From assembly GCF_005233875.1 (NCBI RefSeq), contig NZ_SZPZ01000005.1, forward strand, positions 62,001 through 126,000: DNA of 64,000 bases, written 5' to 3'. Under the pieces are notes generated by a model. The model saw only the letters and a program-made list of their open reading frames with translations. It made no database searches and was not told the DNA's origin. Source of the DNA: Kribbella jiaozuonensis. Its GTDB lineage: Bacteria; Actinomycetota; Actinomycetes; Propionibacteriales; Kribbellaceae. Numbering within the stretch: position 1 is the stretch's first letter; each line of letters opens with the position of its first letter. The translations under genes were made by a program, and so were the position numbers. Of this stretch, positions 16,157-25,324 are shown one piece after another.

Positions 16157-16897
16157 ATGGATGTTCGCTTGACCCGCGCCGGGAACCGGATGATCGGTCT
16201 GGCGATGATGATGCTGGTGAGCGCGGTGATCGGCACGGTCGTGGTCGCGGCCGCGAAGTCACCCGCCAAACCAGTCACGCCCGAACCACCCGCAGCGGCG
16301 CCGGCAGCGGCCGCACCGACCAAGACACCGCTACCTACCAAGTACGTCGTACTGACCTTCGACGACGGTCCCGATATCGAGTACACCCCGAAGGTGCTCG
16401 ACATCCTGGCGAAGTACGACGCGAAGGCCACGTTCTTCGAGGTCGGCCAGAACGTCCAGAAACATCCCGAGCTGACCAAGCGCATCCACGCCGCCGGTCA
16501 CAGCGTGGAGAACCACACCTGGAATCACGCCGACCTGCGCAAACTCAGCGCGACAGCGTTCCGGCAGCAGGTCATGTCGACGGACCAGGCGATCCGCGCG
16601 CAGATCGGCAGTACGCCGGGCTGCCTGCGACCGCCGTACGGCGGAGTCAGCGCGACCGTCCGGCAACGGGCCACGGCGCTGGGCAAGGACCTGGTCGTGT
16701 GGACCGTCGACTCGCGTGACTGGACCAAGCCCGGCACGGCGGCGATCGTGCAGCGTGTGGTGAAGAACGTGCACAGCGGTTCGGTGATCCTGATGCATGA
16801 CGGCGGCGGGAACCGCAGTCAGACGGTCGCAGCGCTGCCGACCATCCTCAAGACACTCAAGGCGCAGGGGTACGGCTTCCGCACCCTGACCTGCTAG
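16157..16897 (+). CDS. Secreted polysaccharide deacetylase (NodB domain), copy 2
   Basis: This paralogue of the preceding gene has 246 residues: an N-terminal hydrophobic segment, a Pro/Ala-rich linker to about 58, then the NodB domain with TFDDGPD, HTWNHAD, RPPYGG, WTVDSRDW and VILMHDGGG. Both copies end with the same GNRSQTVAAL-type helix, which supports tandem duplication. A GGGGGA site precedes the ATG. The 3' end overlaps the convergent HAD gene by four bases. Confidence 0.9.
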   Translation: MDVRLTRAGNRMIGLAMMMLVSAVIGTVVVAAAKSPAKPVTPEPPAAAPAAAAPTKTPLPTKYVVLTFDDGPDIEYTPKVLDILAKYDAKATFFEVGQNVQKHPELTKRIHAAGHSVENHTWNHADLRKLSATAFRQQVMSTDQAIRAQIGSTPGCLRPPYGGVSATVRQRATALGKDLVVWTVDSRDWTKPGTAAIVQRVVKNVHSGSVILMHDGGGNRSQTVAALPTILKTLKAQGYGFRTLTC

Positions 16898-17694
16898 GAC
16901 AGCGCGCTGACCAGCGGTACGACGTCGGCGATCGACTCGACGATCCGGGTCGGGCGGTACGGGAACCGCTCGACCTCGTGCTCGCCGGTGGAGCCGGACA
17001 GCACAAGCACGCTGCGCAGGCCCGCCTCGAGACCGCTGATGATGTCGGTGTCCATCCTGTCGCCGATCATCACGCTGGTCTCGGAGTGCGCCTCGATCCG
17101 GTTCAGCGCGCTGCGCATCATCAGCGGGTTCGGCTTGCCGACGAAGTACGGCGCGATGCCGGTCGCGCGGGTGATCAGTGCGGCCACCGAACCGGTCGCG
17201 GGCAGCGGCCCCTCCTGCGACGGTCCGGTCGGGTCCGGGTTGGTGGCGAGGAACCGCGCGCCGTCGGCGATCAGCCGGATCGCCTTGGTGATCGCCTCGA
17301 ACGAGTACGTCCGCGTCTCGCCGAGGACGACGTAGTCCGGGTTGCGCTCGGTCAGCACATACCCGATCTCGTGCAGCGCCGTCGTCAGGCCCGCCTCGCC
17401 GATCACGTACGCCGTACCGCCCGGGCGCTGGTCGTCCAGGAACTGGGCGGTGGCGAGCGCGCTGGTCCAGATCGCCTCCTCCGGGATGTCGATGCCCGCG
17501 GCAAGCAGGCGGGCCCGGAGGTCGCGCGGCGTGAAGATCGAGTTGTTGGTGAGGACGAGGAACTTCTTGCCGGACGCCTGCAGCGCGGCGATGAACTCAC
17601 CGGCTCCGGGGATCGCGCGCTCCTCGTGCACCAGCACGCCGTCCATGTCCGTCAGCCAACTCTCGACCGGTTTGTGCTCGCTCACGCGGCTCAT
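16894..17694 (-). CDS. HAD-IIA family phosphatase (NagD-like)
   Basis: This cytoplasmic phosphatase (266 residues) has the HAD motifs DMDGVL (nucleophile Asp and acid Asp), VLTNNS, the lysine in YFVGKPNPLM and MIGDRMDTDI. The order with a large cap domain between motifs II and III marks subfamily IIA, which includes NagD and p-nitrophenyl phosphatases. The ATG at 17694 was chosen; the longer frame to 17793 overlaps the MFS start. Substrate unknown. Confidence 0.88.
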   Translation of the reverse strand: MSRVSEHKPVESWLTDMDGVLVHEERAIPGAGEFIAALQASGKKFLVLTNNSIFTPRDLRARLLAAGIDIPEEAIWTSALATAQFLDDQRPGGTAYVIGEAGLTTALHEIGYVLTERNPDYVVLGETRTYSFEAITKAIRLIADGARFLATNPDPTGPSQEGPLPATGSVAALITRATGIAPYFVGKPNPLMMRSALNRIEAHSETSVMIGDRMDTDIISGLEAGLRSVLVLSGSTGEHEVERFPYRPTRIVESIADVVPLVSALS

Positions 17695-17754
17695 CGTAGT
17701 GGCCTGCCCCGGAGAAATACGGAAACTGTCGGTGGAGGCGGCGAGAATGCGGCC

Positions 17755-18972
17755 ATGGAGTTGTCCGGGTACCGAGAGTTGTGGCGAGCACACGGCGTGA
17801 TGTCGCTGCTGGTGGCTTCGCTGCTCGCGCGGCTACCGATGCTCGCGACGATGGTGCCGATCGCGTTCCTCGCGAAGGATGCGAGTGGCTCGTTCCGCTG
17901 GGCCGGCGTGGTGGCCGGTGCCTACTCGATCGGTACGGCGATCGCCGGGCCGGTGTGGTCGCGGGCCGCGGATCGGCGTGGGCCCCGGGGCGTGTTGCTG
18001 GTGACGGGTCTCGCGTGGAGTGTGGCGCTGCTTGCGATCGCGTTGTTGCCGGCTGGGCTGCATCGGTTGCTGCCTGCGTTGGCGGTGATCGCGGGTGCGC
18101 TGGTGCCTCCGGTGATGCAGACGTTGCGGGCGGCCTGGCCTCGGGTAGTGCAGGGGCCGGCGCTGCGGACGGCGTACTCGGTGGATGCGACGGCGCAGGA
18201 GTTGCTGTTCATGGTCGGGCCGATGCTTGGGGCAACTGCTGTGAGCGTTGCCAGTCCGCGGCTCGGCGTACTGCTCGCGGCGGCGATGTCGGCCGTCTTC
18301 ATCTGGTGGTATGCACTTCGACAACCTGAGCCGGTTGCGCACGATCACCACGCGAGGGTGACTACGCGGGAGTTGCTGTGGCATCGGTATCGGTTGCCGT
18401 TGATCCTTTCGTTCGGCCTGTGGGTGATGTCGTTCAACGGGATCTCGCTGGGGATCGTCGCGTTCGCGGATGAGCACGGTCAGCGGCTGATCGCGGGGAT
18501 CTTCGAGGCGGTCTGGGCGTTCGGCAGCCTGGTCGGCGGTGCCGTCGCGGGCGCGTTGCCTGGTCGGCGTACGTCGTACCTTTGGCGGCGGGCTGCGCTG
18601 GTGTCCTTTGGGATGCTGCTGTGTGTATTTGCTACGTGGTCGCCGGTGTCGTTGGGGATCGCGTTGATGGTGTCGGGGCTGACGTTGGCGCCGGCGATCG
18701 GCGCGCTGTACGAGCGGCTGGGTGCGTTGACGCCGGATGTGGCGCGGACCGAGGTGTTCGGGTGGATGGGTAGCGCTGCCATGGGCGGCGCGGCGATCGG
18801 GGCGGCGGTGTCGGGTGCGGTGATCGAGGGGTTCGGCGTGCGGTACGTGTGGCTACTGGCGGCCGTACTCGCCGGCTTGTCGATGGTGCTGCTGCTACGC
18901 GTGCCGCCGGAGTCGGTTGCGCCCGTGCGGGCGGAGTTAGCTGGTGGTGGCTTGCTCGGCGAGGGTGCGTAG
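17755..18972 (+). CDS. MFS-family membrane transporter
   Basis: The 405-residue protein has about twelve hydrophobic segments and the MFS loop motif SRAADRRGPRG between helices 2 and 3. The pattern is that of small-molecule exporters of unknown substrate. The start is the ATG at 17755 (MELSGYREL) after GGTGGAGG. The last 36 bases overlap the 3' end of rpe on the opposite strand. It has no dedicated regulator next to it. Confidence 0.85.
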   Translation: MELSGYRELWRAHGVMSLLVASLLARLPMLATMVPIAFLAKDASGSFRWAGVVAGAYSIGTAIAGPVWSRAADRRGPRGVLLVTGLAWSVALLAIALLPAGLHRLLPALAVIAGALVPPVMQTLRAAWPRVVQGPALRTAYSVDATAQELLFMVGPMLGATAVSVASPRLGVLLAAAMSAVFIWWYALRQPEPVAHDHHARVTTRELLWHRYRLPLILSFGLWVMSFNGISLGIVAFADEHGQRLIAGIFEAVWAFGSLVGGAVAGALPGRRTSYLWRRAALVSFGMLLCVFATWSPVSLGIALMVSGLTLAPAIGALYERLGALTPDVARTEVFGWMGSAAMGGAAIGAAVSGAVIEGFGVRYVWLLAAVLAGLSMVLLLRVPPESVAPVRAELAGGGLLGEGA

Positions 18973-19602
18973 GTTCTCGACCATGGCGTTGGGGTCGTCG
19001 GCGGCGTAGACGGCCGAGCCGGCCACGAAGACGTCAGCGCCTGCTTCGGCGCACTGCTCGATGGTGTCGGCCGAGACTCCGCCGTCGATCTCGATCCACA
19101 GGTCCAGGCCGTGCTTGTCGAGCAGCTGGCGGGTACGTCGGATCTTCGGGACGCAGATGTCGAGGAACTTCTGCCCGCCGAAGCCGGGCTCGACGGTCAT
19201 GATCAGGATCATGTCGAGCTCCGAGAGCAGGTCCTCGTACGGCTCGATCGGCGTCGCGGGCCTGAGCGCCATCGCGGCCCGTGCTCCCTTGGACCGGATC
19301 TCCCGCGCGGTCCGGATCGGCGCCCGGCAGGCCTCGATGTGGAACGTGACGCTCGACGCGCCCGCCTCGACGTACCCGGGCGCCCAACGATCCGGGTCCT
19401 CGATCATCAGGTGACAGTCGAGCGGCTTGTCGGTCGCCTTCGCCAGCGACTCGACCACCGGCATCCCGAGGGTCAGATTCGGCACGAAGTGGTTGTCCAT
19501 CACGTCGACATGCAGCCAGTCCGCATTGGACACCGCCACAGCCTCCTCGGCCAGCCGAGCGAAGTCGGCCGACAGGATGCTTGGCGCGATCTGAATCCCC
19601 AT
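18937..19602 (-). CDS. rpe: Ribulose-phosphate 3-epimerase
   Basis: It interconverts ribulose 5-phosphate and xylulose 5-phosphate in the pentose phosphate pathway. The TIM-barrel motifs are clear: IAPSILSADF at the start, HVDVMDNHFVPN (metal His and Asp), CHLMIEDP, MTVEPGFGGQ and EIDGGV near 170-176. The length of 221 residues is normal. Its 3' end overlaps the convergent MFS gene. Confidence 0.96.
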   Translation of the reverse strand: MGIQIAPSILSADFARLAEEAVAVSNADWLHVDVMDNHFVPNLTLGMPVVESLAKATDKPLDCHLMIEDPDRWAPGYVEAGASSVTFHIEACRAPIRTAREIRSKGARAAMALRPATPIEPYEDLLSELDMILIMTVEPGFGGQKFLDICVPKIRRTRQLLDKHGLDLWIEIDGGVSADTIEQCAEAGADVFVAGSAVYAADDPNAMVENLRTLAEQATTS

Positions 19603-19636
19603 GACGCCAATCTATCGAGCCGTCACCCGACCGGCG

Positions 19637-20362
19637 CTAGGTGGGCCGCATCACCCAGCGAACGGCCTCGTCGACGGACAAGACCGTCTCGAGGCCAGCG
19701 GGAAGGTCCGGACGGCGGATGATGACGACCGGAAGGTGCAGTTGGCGGGCGGCGTCGAGTTTGGCCGAGGTGGCTGGGCCGCCGCTGTCCTTCGTGACCA
19801 GGACGTCGATGCGGTGTTCGCGGAGAAGCGCCAGCTCGTCGGCGAGCGTGAACGGACCGCGGGCGAGGATCAGCGTGCACCACGTCGGGCGGGGTTCGGG
19901 AGCGTCGACGCAGCGGGCGAGGGTCCAGAGTCCGGTGGTGGCGAAGGCGTCGAGGCCCTGCCTTCCGATCGTCAGGAAGACCCGCGACCCTAGACTCGGG
20001 AGCAGGTTAGCGGCGGTGGCTAAGTCGGCCCAGTGCCAGTTGTCGTCGGGACCTTGAGTCCAGCCCGGACGGCGAAGTACGAGCAGCGGTACGCCGGTCT
20101 CGCGGCGTGCGGCGGCTGCGTGCGCGGTCATGGTCGCGGCGAACGGATGCGTCGCGTCGATCACAGCGTCGACCGGATGCTCACGAAGCCAGTCCGCGAG
20201 ACCGTCCGCGCCGCCGAACCCACCCGTCCGCACCTCCCCGACAGGCAGACGGGCCTCCGTCGTCCGTCCCGCGAGCGAAGAGATCACGCCGACCCCCGCA
20301 CCGACGAGCACCCGCGCAAGCTCGCGCGCCTCCCCGGTCCCTCCGAGCAGCAGAACCTTCAT
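19637..20362 (-). CDS. cobK: Precorrin-6A reductase
   Basis: CobK/CbiJ reduces precorrin-6A to dihydro-precorrin-6X with NADPH in corrin-ring synthesis. At 241 residues it has the N-terminal nucleotide-binding loop LLLGGTGEARELA, the motif VIDATHPFA and LVTKDSGG near the end. It overlaps cobM by four bases (ATGA), so cobL-cobM-cobK are translated as a coupled block. Other corrin genes are not in the window. Confidence 0.94.
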   Translation of the reverse strand: MKVLLLGGTGEARELARVLVGAGVGVISSLAGRTTEARLPVGEVRTGGFGGADGLADWLREHPVDAVIDATHPFAATMTAHAAAARRETGVPLLVLRRPGWTQGPDDNWHWADLATAANLLPSLGSRVFLTIGRQGLDAFATTGLWTLARCVDAPEPRPTWCTLILARGPFTLADELALLREHRIDVLVTKDSGGPATSAKLDAARQLHLPVVIIRRPDLPAGLETVLSVDEAVRWVMRPT

Positions 20363-21099
20363 CGGCTGCGGTCGGCTGAATAGAGATGGCTGTCTCGGAA
20401 TGTTGTTGCCGAGAGCACCTTTCCGACGATGATCACCGCGGTACGACGGATGCCCGCGGCCTTCACCTGGTCGGCGATGTCGGCGAGCGTTCCCCGCACG
20501 ATCACCTCGTCATCGCGGGACGCACGGGCGACGACAGCGGCGGGGCAATCGGGGCCGTAGTTCGGGACGAGTTCGTCCACGACGCGGTCGATCTGCTGGA
20601 CGGCGAGGTGGAGGACGAGGGTTGCCTGCGACGCGCCGAGGGTTGCGAGGTCCTCGCCGGCGGGCATCGCACTCGCGCTGCCGGCAATGCGGGTCAGGAT
20701 GACGGTTTGGCCGACCTCGGGGACGGTCAGTTCGCGGGCGAGAGTTGCTGCCGCGGCGGCGTAGGCGGGTACTCCGGGCGTGACGTCGTACGGGATGTTC
20801 AGGGCGTCGAGGCGGCGCATTTGTTCGGCCATCGCGCTGAAGACGGACGGGTCGCCGGAGTGCAGGCGGGCGATGTCGTGGCCGGCGGTGTGGGCGGCGG
20901 AGAGTTCGGCGATGATCTCGTCGAGATTCAGGTTCGCGGTGTCGATCTTGCGCGCGCCGGGCGGGCAGTGGTCGAGGAGCTCGACGGGGACGAGCGCGCC
21001 GGCGTACAGACACACCGGCGACGAGGCGATCAGATCGCGCCCGCGCACGGTGATCAGATCGGCAGCACCCGGGCCTGCACCGATGAAGTGCACCGTCAT
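20359..21099 (-). CDS. cobM: Precorrin-4 C11-methyltransferase
   Basis: This SAM-dependent methylase of the tetrapyrrole family acts on C-11 of precorrin-4. The 246 residues open with VHFIGAGPGAADLITVRG, and carry CLYAGALVP, LHSGDPSVFSA, DVTPGVPAYAAAAA and TRIAGSASAMP, all characteristic of CobM/CbiF. It overlaps cobL upstream and cobK downstream by four bases each. Confidence 0.96.
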   Translation of the reverse strand: MTVHFIGAGPGAADLITVRGRDLIASSPVCLYAGALVPVELLDHCPPGARKIDTANLNLDEIIAELSAAHTAGHDIARLHSGDPSVFSAMAEQMRRLDALNIPYDVTPGVPAYAAAAATLARELTVPEVGQTVILTRIAGSASAMPAGEDLATLGASQATLVLHLAVQQIDRVVDELVPNYGPDCPAAVVARASRDDEVIVRGTLADIADQVKAAGIRRTAVIIVGKVLSATTFRDSHLYSADRSR

Positions 21100-22277
21100 T
21101 TGGTGACGCTCCAGATCGTGACTGGCATGGCTGGGCGCCAGCCGGTCATGGTGCCGACGGGGGCTGCGCGTTGCACAGACAGGCGGACCAGGTCGCCACC
21201 GTGGGTCTTGTGCCAGGCGGCAATGAGGGACTCGGTTTCGAGGGTGACGCCGTTCGTCACCAGGCGGCCGCCGGGTTTGAGCGCGTTCCAGCAGACGTCG
21301 AACATGCCGGCCGCCGTCGCTCCCCCGCCGATGAAGATCGCGTCCGGTGACTCGAGACCGTCGAGTGCAGCGGGTGCGGCGCCTTCCACGACGGTGACTG
21401 CCCCGCCGAGCGCGGCAGCGTTGCGTTCCAGGCGCTTGGCTCGGTCAGGGTCGCGTTCGATGGCGATTGCTCGGCAGGACGGATGATGCCGGGACCACTC
21501 GATCGCAATACTGCCCGCGCCGCCGCCGATGTCCCACAACAACTGCCCCGGCACCGGGGCGAGCCGCGACAGCGTGACCGCGCGTACTTCGCGCTTGGTG
21601 AGCTGCCCGTCGTTCTCGTACGCGTCGTCGGGCAGGCCGGGCACGGTCGAGAGGACAGGGCCTTCACACTCGACGGCGATGACGTTGAGGGCATCGACAT
21701 CGTCGGACCAGTCGGCGGCGGCTGCTCGTCGTACACGCTCGTTCGATCCACCGAGCTGCTCGAGAACAGTCATCGAACTGGAGCCGTAGCCGCGGGCCAC
21801 CAGCAGCTGGGCGACTTCAGCCGGCGTCTGCGTACCTCGGCTGAGGATCAGCAGCTGCCGACCGGGCTGCAGGTGCGGGTGCAGGCGCTCGACCGGCTGG
21901 TTGACCAGGCTGACCACCTGCACCTGGTCCTGCGGCCAGCCGAGTCGCGCACAGGCCAGCGACACGCTCGACGGATGCGGGATGACCCGTACGGCGTCCG
22001 CGCCGAGCATCCGGACCAGCGTCGTACCGATGCCGTGGAAGGTCGGGTCGCCGCTGGCCAGTACGCAGATCCGCTTGCCGCGATGCTCTTGCAGGAGCCG
22101 AGGGAGCGATTCGGACAACGGCGAGGACCAGGCAACTCGAGGAGCATCCGGGACCAGCGCAAGCTGCCGGGCGCTGCCCATCAGAATGTCGGCTGACTCG
22201 ATGGCAGCGCGGGCCGCGGGTGACAGGCCATGCCAGCCATCGGCGCCGATGCCCACGACGGTGACGGGGTCAGGCAT
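21096..22277 (-). CDS. cobL: Precorrin-6Y C5,15-methyltransferase (decarboxylating)
   Basis: This two-domain enzyme of 393 residues works on the corrin ring. The N-terminal half is a tetrapyrrole methylase (VVGIGADGWHGLS, ASGDPTFHGIG, HPSSVSLACARLGW). The C-terminal half, from about 205, is a Rossmann methyltransferase that also decarboxylates (LLWDIGGGAGSIAIEW, FIGGGATAAG). The ATG overlaps the end of the PPOX gene by eight bases, placing all four genes in one operon. Confidence 0.95.
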   Translation of the reverse strand: MPDPVTVVGIGADGWHGLSPAARAAIESADILMGSARQLALVPDAPRVAWSSPLSESLPRLLQEHRGKRICVLASGDPTFHGIGTTLVRMLGADAVRVIPHPSSVSLACARLGWPQDQVQVVSLVNQPVERLHPHLQPGRQLLILSRGTQTPAEVAQLLVARGYGSSSMTVLEQLGGSNERVRRAAAADWSDDVDALNVIAVECEGPVLSTVPGLPDDAYENDGQLTKREVRAVTLSRLAPVPGQLLWDIGGGAGSIAIEWSRHHPSCRAIAIERDPDRAKRLERNAAALGGAVTVVEGAAPAALDGLESPDAIFIGGGATAAGMFDVCWNALKPGGRLVTNGVTLETESLIAAWHKTHGGDLVRLSVQRAAPVGTMTGWRPAMPVTIWSVTK

Positions 22278-22647
22278 TGCCGAGGACCTTGGTGATGGTG
22301 ATTTCGATGACCACGCGCTGCGGGTTCACTCGCGGTTCCTTGTAGCGCTTGGCGTACCGCCGCTCGGCCTCCCGCACACGCTCAGGGTCGTCGCTCACCA
22401 CGGCTCGCCCCTCGATCGTGCTCCAGCGCCGCCCGTCCACCTGCGTCACCGCGACCGCCGCCTCCCCGAGCCGGCGGATCGCCCGCGCCTTGTACGACGT
22501 ACCCGAGCAGATCACCCGCACAAGCCCCGCCTCGACGTCCAGCGTCGCTCCCACCGGCGTCGCGTGCACAGTCCCATCCGCGCGGACGGTACTCAGCACA
22601 CACAGATGCCGTTCGGTCCAGAACTCAGCCAGCCGCTCACTCAACAC
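22270..22647 (-). CDS. PPOX-class F420-dependent or flavin-binding enzyme
   Basis: This 125-residue split-barrel protein of the pyridoxamine-phosphate-oxidase superfamily has the motifs LSTVRADGTVHATPVGA and SYKARAIRRLG. Actinobacterial members commonly bind F420 or FMN and reduce small molecules. It has a GTG start and leads the cobLMK operon, overlapping cobL by eight bases, so a link to corrinoid chemistry or cofactor supply is possible but not established. Confidence 0.8.
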   Translation of the reverse strand: MLSERLAEFWTERHLCVLSTVRADGTVHATPVGATLDVEAGLVRVICSGTSYKARAIRRLGEAAVAVTQVDGRRWSTIEGRAVVSDDPERVREAERRYAKRYKEPRVNPQRVVIEITITKVLGNA

Positions 22648-22666
22648 CCAGCGATCGTAGACAAGA

Positions 22667-22697
22667 CGGCCCGCCCGGTGCGGTGCCGGGCGGGCCG
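22667..22697 (-). terminator. Strong hairpin downstream of the ABC exporter operon
   Basis: CGGCCCGCCCGG pairs perfectly with CCGGGCGGGCCG across a 7-base loop. It lies between the exporter permease stop (22735) and the PPOX start (22647), both on the minus strand. It lacks a T run, as is common for actinobacterial terminators. Confidence 0.7.
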
Positions 22698-22734
22698 TGG
22701 TGCGCTGGACCCCTCAGACCAGCGCGGTCTGGAG

Positions 22735-24333
22735 CTAGCCGATGTCGCGGCGGCGGAAGGTCGCGAACCCCGCCAGTGTGAGGGCGGCGGCGATCGCGGT
22801 CAGCCAGAGCACCGGGGTGACGGAGAAGTCGCCGCCGGGCAGCCGCGGGGTGTGGCCGTACGGGCTGAGGTTGATCATCCATTGCGGCAGGTTGAAGATC
22901 TCGCCGAACTGGCCGATCAGCAGGAACACGCCGTACAGGACCCAGCCGCCGGTCACCAGCTTCGGTGCGAAACCGAACAGGATGACGACCAGCGCGGTCA
23001 CCAGCCAGATCGCAGGCAGTTGTACGGCGGCCGCCCCGAGCATCCGCGGCACCTGGCGGCCCATGTTGCCGAGCGACGCACCACTCGAGATCCCCGAGCC
23101 GAGTCCGGCGATCAGGATCAGCGCACCGGTCCCGAGCAGCGCCATCAGCACGTGGCTGCCGAGCCAGCGCGACCGGGTGACGCCGGTCGCCAACAGGGGC
23201 TCGGCGCGGAGTGCAGTCTCCTCGGAGCGGAGCCGGAGCGCAGCCTGGATGCCGAACGCTGACGCGAGCAGACCCATGACGCCCATCTCCGTCGCCAGGA
23301 ACGCGTCCGTGATGCCTTCCACGCCGCCCAGCTTCTGCACCATCTCCTTGGCGCTGTCGCTGGTGACGAACCCGTCGACGTTGCTGGCGATGTTGCCGAC
23401 CAGCAATCCGAGCAGCAGGAACGCGAATCCCCAGGCGTAGAACGAGCCTCGGTGCAGCCGCCACGCCAGTGCGAGCGGCGAGCGCAGCGACGCGGCAGCT
23501 CGCGGCGGACCGGGACGCGGAGGAACCAGTCCGGCGCCGAGGTCGCGCCGCCGGATCAGTGCGGTCGCGGCAGCGATCAGCACGACCAGGAACACCACCG
23601 GAATCAGCAGTACGACGAACCGGTCGCCGGCGTACGCACGGACCTGCTGCGACCACCCGATCGGCGACAGCCACGACACCCATTGGGTACCGCCGTCAGC
23701 CGACGAGTCACCGATCGCCCGCAGCACGTACGCCACGCCGAGGACGACCGCAGTCAGTCCGTTCGCGGCCCGGGCGCTCTCGGTGACCTGCGCGGTCACA
23801 GCACCCACACCGGCGAACGCAAGCCCGGCCCCGGCCCACATCAGCCCGAAGGCGAACGAGCCCTTCGTGTCCAGCCCGCTCCCCATCAACGCGAGTGCGG
23901 TGACCAGACCGAGCACGATGACGGTCCCAGCGGAGACGATCAGCGCTGCGGTCAAAGCGGCGTACCGCCCGAGGACTCCGGCGCTGAGCAGCTCCAGCCG
24001 GCCGCTCTCCTCCTCGGTGCGCGTGTGCCGTACGACGAGGATCCCGGCGAGCAATGCGACCAGCAGGGCGCCAAAAGCCGTCAGCTTGAACAGCGAGACC
24101 TCCCCGAGCGAGGACTCGTCGAAGATCCGCCCGTACAGCGACACCAGCGCCGGCGAGGCGTTCGACGTACGCGCGGCCTCGGCCAGAGCGTTCTGGTCGG
24201 AGTACAGGTCGATCGACGCCTTGGCGGACCCGGCCGCCGAGATCACGAACACGACGATCCAGACCGGGATCAGCAGCCGGTCCCGGCGCAGCGCGAGCCG
24301 CACCAACGTCCCGGTCCCGACGAAGTCGTTCAT
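22735..24333 (-). CDS. ABC-type exporter permease (antibiotic/polyketide export type)
   Basis: The 532-residue membrane protein has about twelve hydrophobic segments in two similar halves. The motifs RTEEESGRLELL and the later LRSEETALRAEPLLATGV are duplicated cytoplasmic elements typical of the actinobacterial exporters annotated as polyketide-antibiotic ABC permeases. It overlaps its ATPase gene by four bases. Substrate unknown; the divergent GbsR/MarR regulator suggests induced expression. Confidence 0.87.
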   Translation of the reverse strand: MNDFVGTGTLVRLALRRDRLLIPVWIVVFVISAAGSAKASIDLYSDQNALAEAARTSNASPALVSLYGRIFDESSLGEVSLFKLTAFGALLVALLAGILVVRHTRTEEESGRLELLSAGVLGRYAALTAALIVSAGTVIVLGLVTALALMGSGLDTKGSFAFGLMWAGAGLAFAGVGAVTAQVTESARAANGLTAVVLGVAYVLRAIGDSSADGGTQWVSWLSPIGWSQQVRAYAGDRFVVLLIPVVFLVVLIAAATALIRRRDLGAGLVPPRPGPPRAAASLRSPLALAWRLHRGSFYAWGFAFLLLGLLVGNIASNVDGFVTSDSAKEMVQKLGGVEGITDAFLATEMGVMGLLASAFGIQAALRLRSEETALRAEPLLATGVTRSRWLGSHVLMALLGTGALILIAGLGSGISSGASLGNMGRQVPRMLGAAAVQLPAIWLVTALVVILFGFAPKLVTGGWVLYGVFLLIGQFGEIFNLPQWMINLSPYGHTPRLPGGDFSVTPVLWLTAIAAALTLAGFATFRRRDIG

Positions 24334-25244
24334 CGCACGGCCGCCTCAGCCTCAGCAGGTACGTCGTCCTCGTAGTGGCGCAGGAACAGCTCCTCCAGCG
24401 TCGGCGGCTGCGCGACGAGACTCTTGATCCCACTCGCGGACAGCTGCCGCATCACCGCGTCGAGCTGTGCCGTGTCGACCTCGCACCGGACACGGTTGCC
24501 CTCGACATCGAGGTCGTGGACGCCGGGCAGCTGCGCCAGCCCGTTCGGCGATCCGGCCAGCTCGGCGTGGATCGACGTACGCGTGAGGTGGCGGAGGTCG
24601 GACAGCGTGCCGGTCTCGACCACCTTGCCGCGGCGGATGATGCTGACGCGGTCGCACAGGGCCTCGACCTCGGAGAGGATGTGGCTGGACAGCAGTACGG
24701 TGCGGTCCTCGCGCTTGTCCTCCTCGATGACCTGCCGGAAGACCTCCTCCATCAGCGGGTCCAGACCGGAGGTCGGCTCGTCCAGGATCAGCAGCTCCAC
24801 GTTCGACGCGAGCGCCGCGACCAGGGCGACCTTCTGCCGGTTGCCCTTCGAGTACGTCCGGCCCTTCTTCGTCGGATCGAGGTCGAACCGGCGCAGCAGG
24901 TCGTCGCGCTTCTTCTCGTCCAGTCCGCCACGAAGCCGGCCGAGCAGGTCGATCACCTCACCGCCGGTCAGGTTCGGCCAGAGGTTGACGTCGCCGGGGA
25001 CATATGCGAGCCGCCGGTGCAGCGTGGCGGCGTCGCGCCAGGGGTCGCCATCGAGCAGCGAGACATCGCCGGCGTCACCCCGCAGCAGGCCGAGCAGGAC
25101 GCGGATGGTGGTGGACTTCCCGGCGCCGTTCGGGCCGAGGAAGCCGTGCACCTCACCGGTCGCGACCTCCAGGTCGAGACCATCGAGGGCGTGCGTACTT
25201 CCGTACGACTTGTGTAGTCCAGAGACCACGATGGCTGATGTCAT
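24330..25244 (-). CDS. ABC-type exporter ATP-binding protein
   Basis: The 304-residue ATPase shows Walker A GPNGAGKST near 40, an unusual signature region YSKGNRQKVALVAAL (SKGNRQ in place of LSGGQ, common in this subfamily), Walker B LLILDEPTSGLDPL and SSHILSEVEALCD. It pairs with the permease encoded next. The start is divergent from the regulator at 25325 with 80 bases between. Confidence 0.92.
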   Translation of the reverse strand: MTSAIVVSGLHKSYGSTHALDGLDLEVATGEVHGFLGPNGAGKSTTIRVLLGLLRGDAGDVSLLDGDPWRDAATLHRRLAYVPGDVNLWPNLTGGEVIDLLGRLRGGLDEKKRDDLLRRFDLDPTKKGRTYSKGNRQKVALVAALASNVELLILDEPTSGLDPLMEEVFRQVIEEDKREDRTVLLSSHILSEVEALCDRVSIIRRGKVVETGTLSDLRHLTRTSIHAELAGSPNGLAQLPGVHDLDVEGNRVRCEVDTAQLDAVMRQLSASGIKSLVAQPPTLEELFLRHYEDDVPAEAEAAVR

Positions 25245-25282
25245 GATTCATAACGTACACTGTGTTCAGAAGATTGTGAATC
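25245..25282. promoter_or_regulatory. Operator-like inverted repeats between exporter and GbsR/MarR genes
   Basis: GATTCA at 25245-25250 is repeated inversely as TGAATC at 25277-25282, and GATT-GTG-AATC at 25272-25282 is a small palindrome. The region is notably A/T-rich for this genome and sits between divergent starts. It probably contains the promoters and the regulator's site. Inferred from position and symmetry only. Confidence 0.4.
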
Positions 25283-25324
25283 TTGCTAACAGCTTCCTGA
25301 CAGCTCAGAGGGGATGATGGGGCG

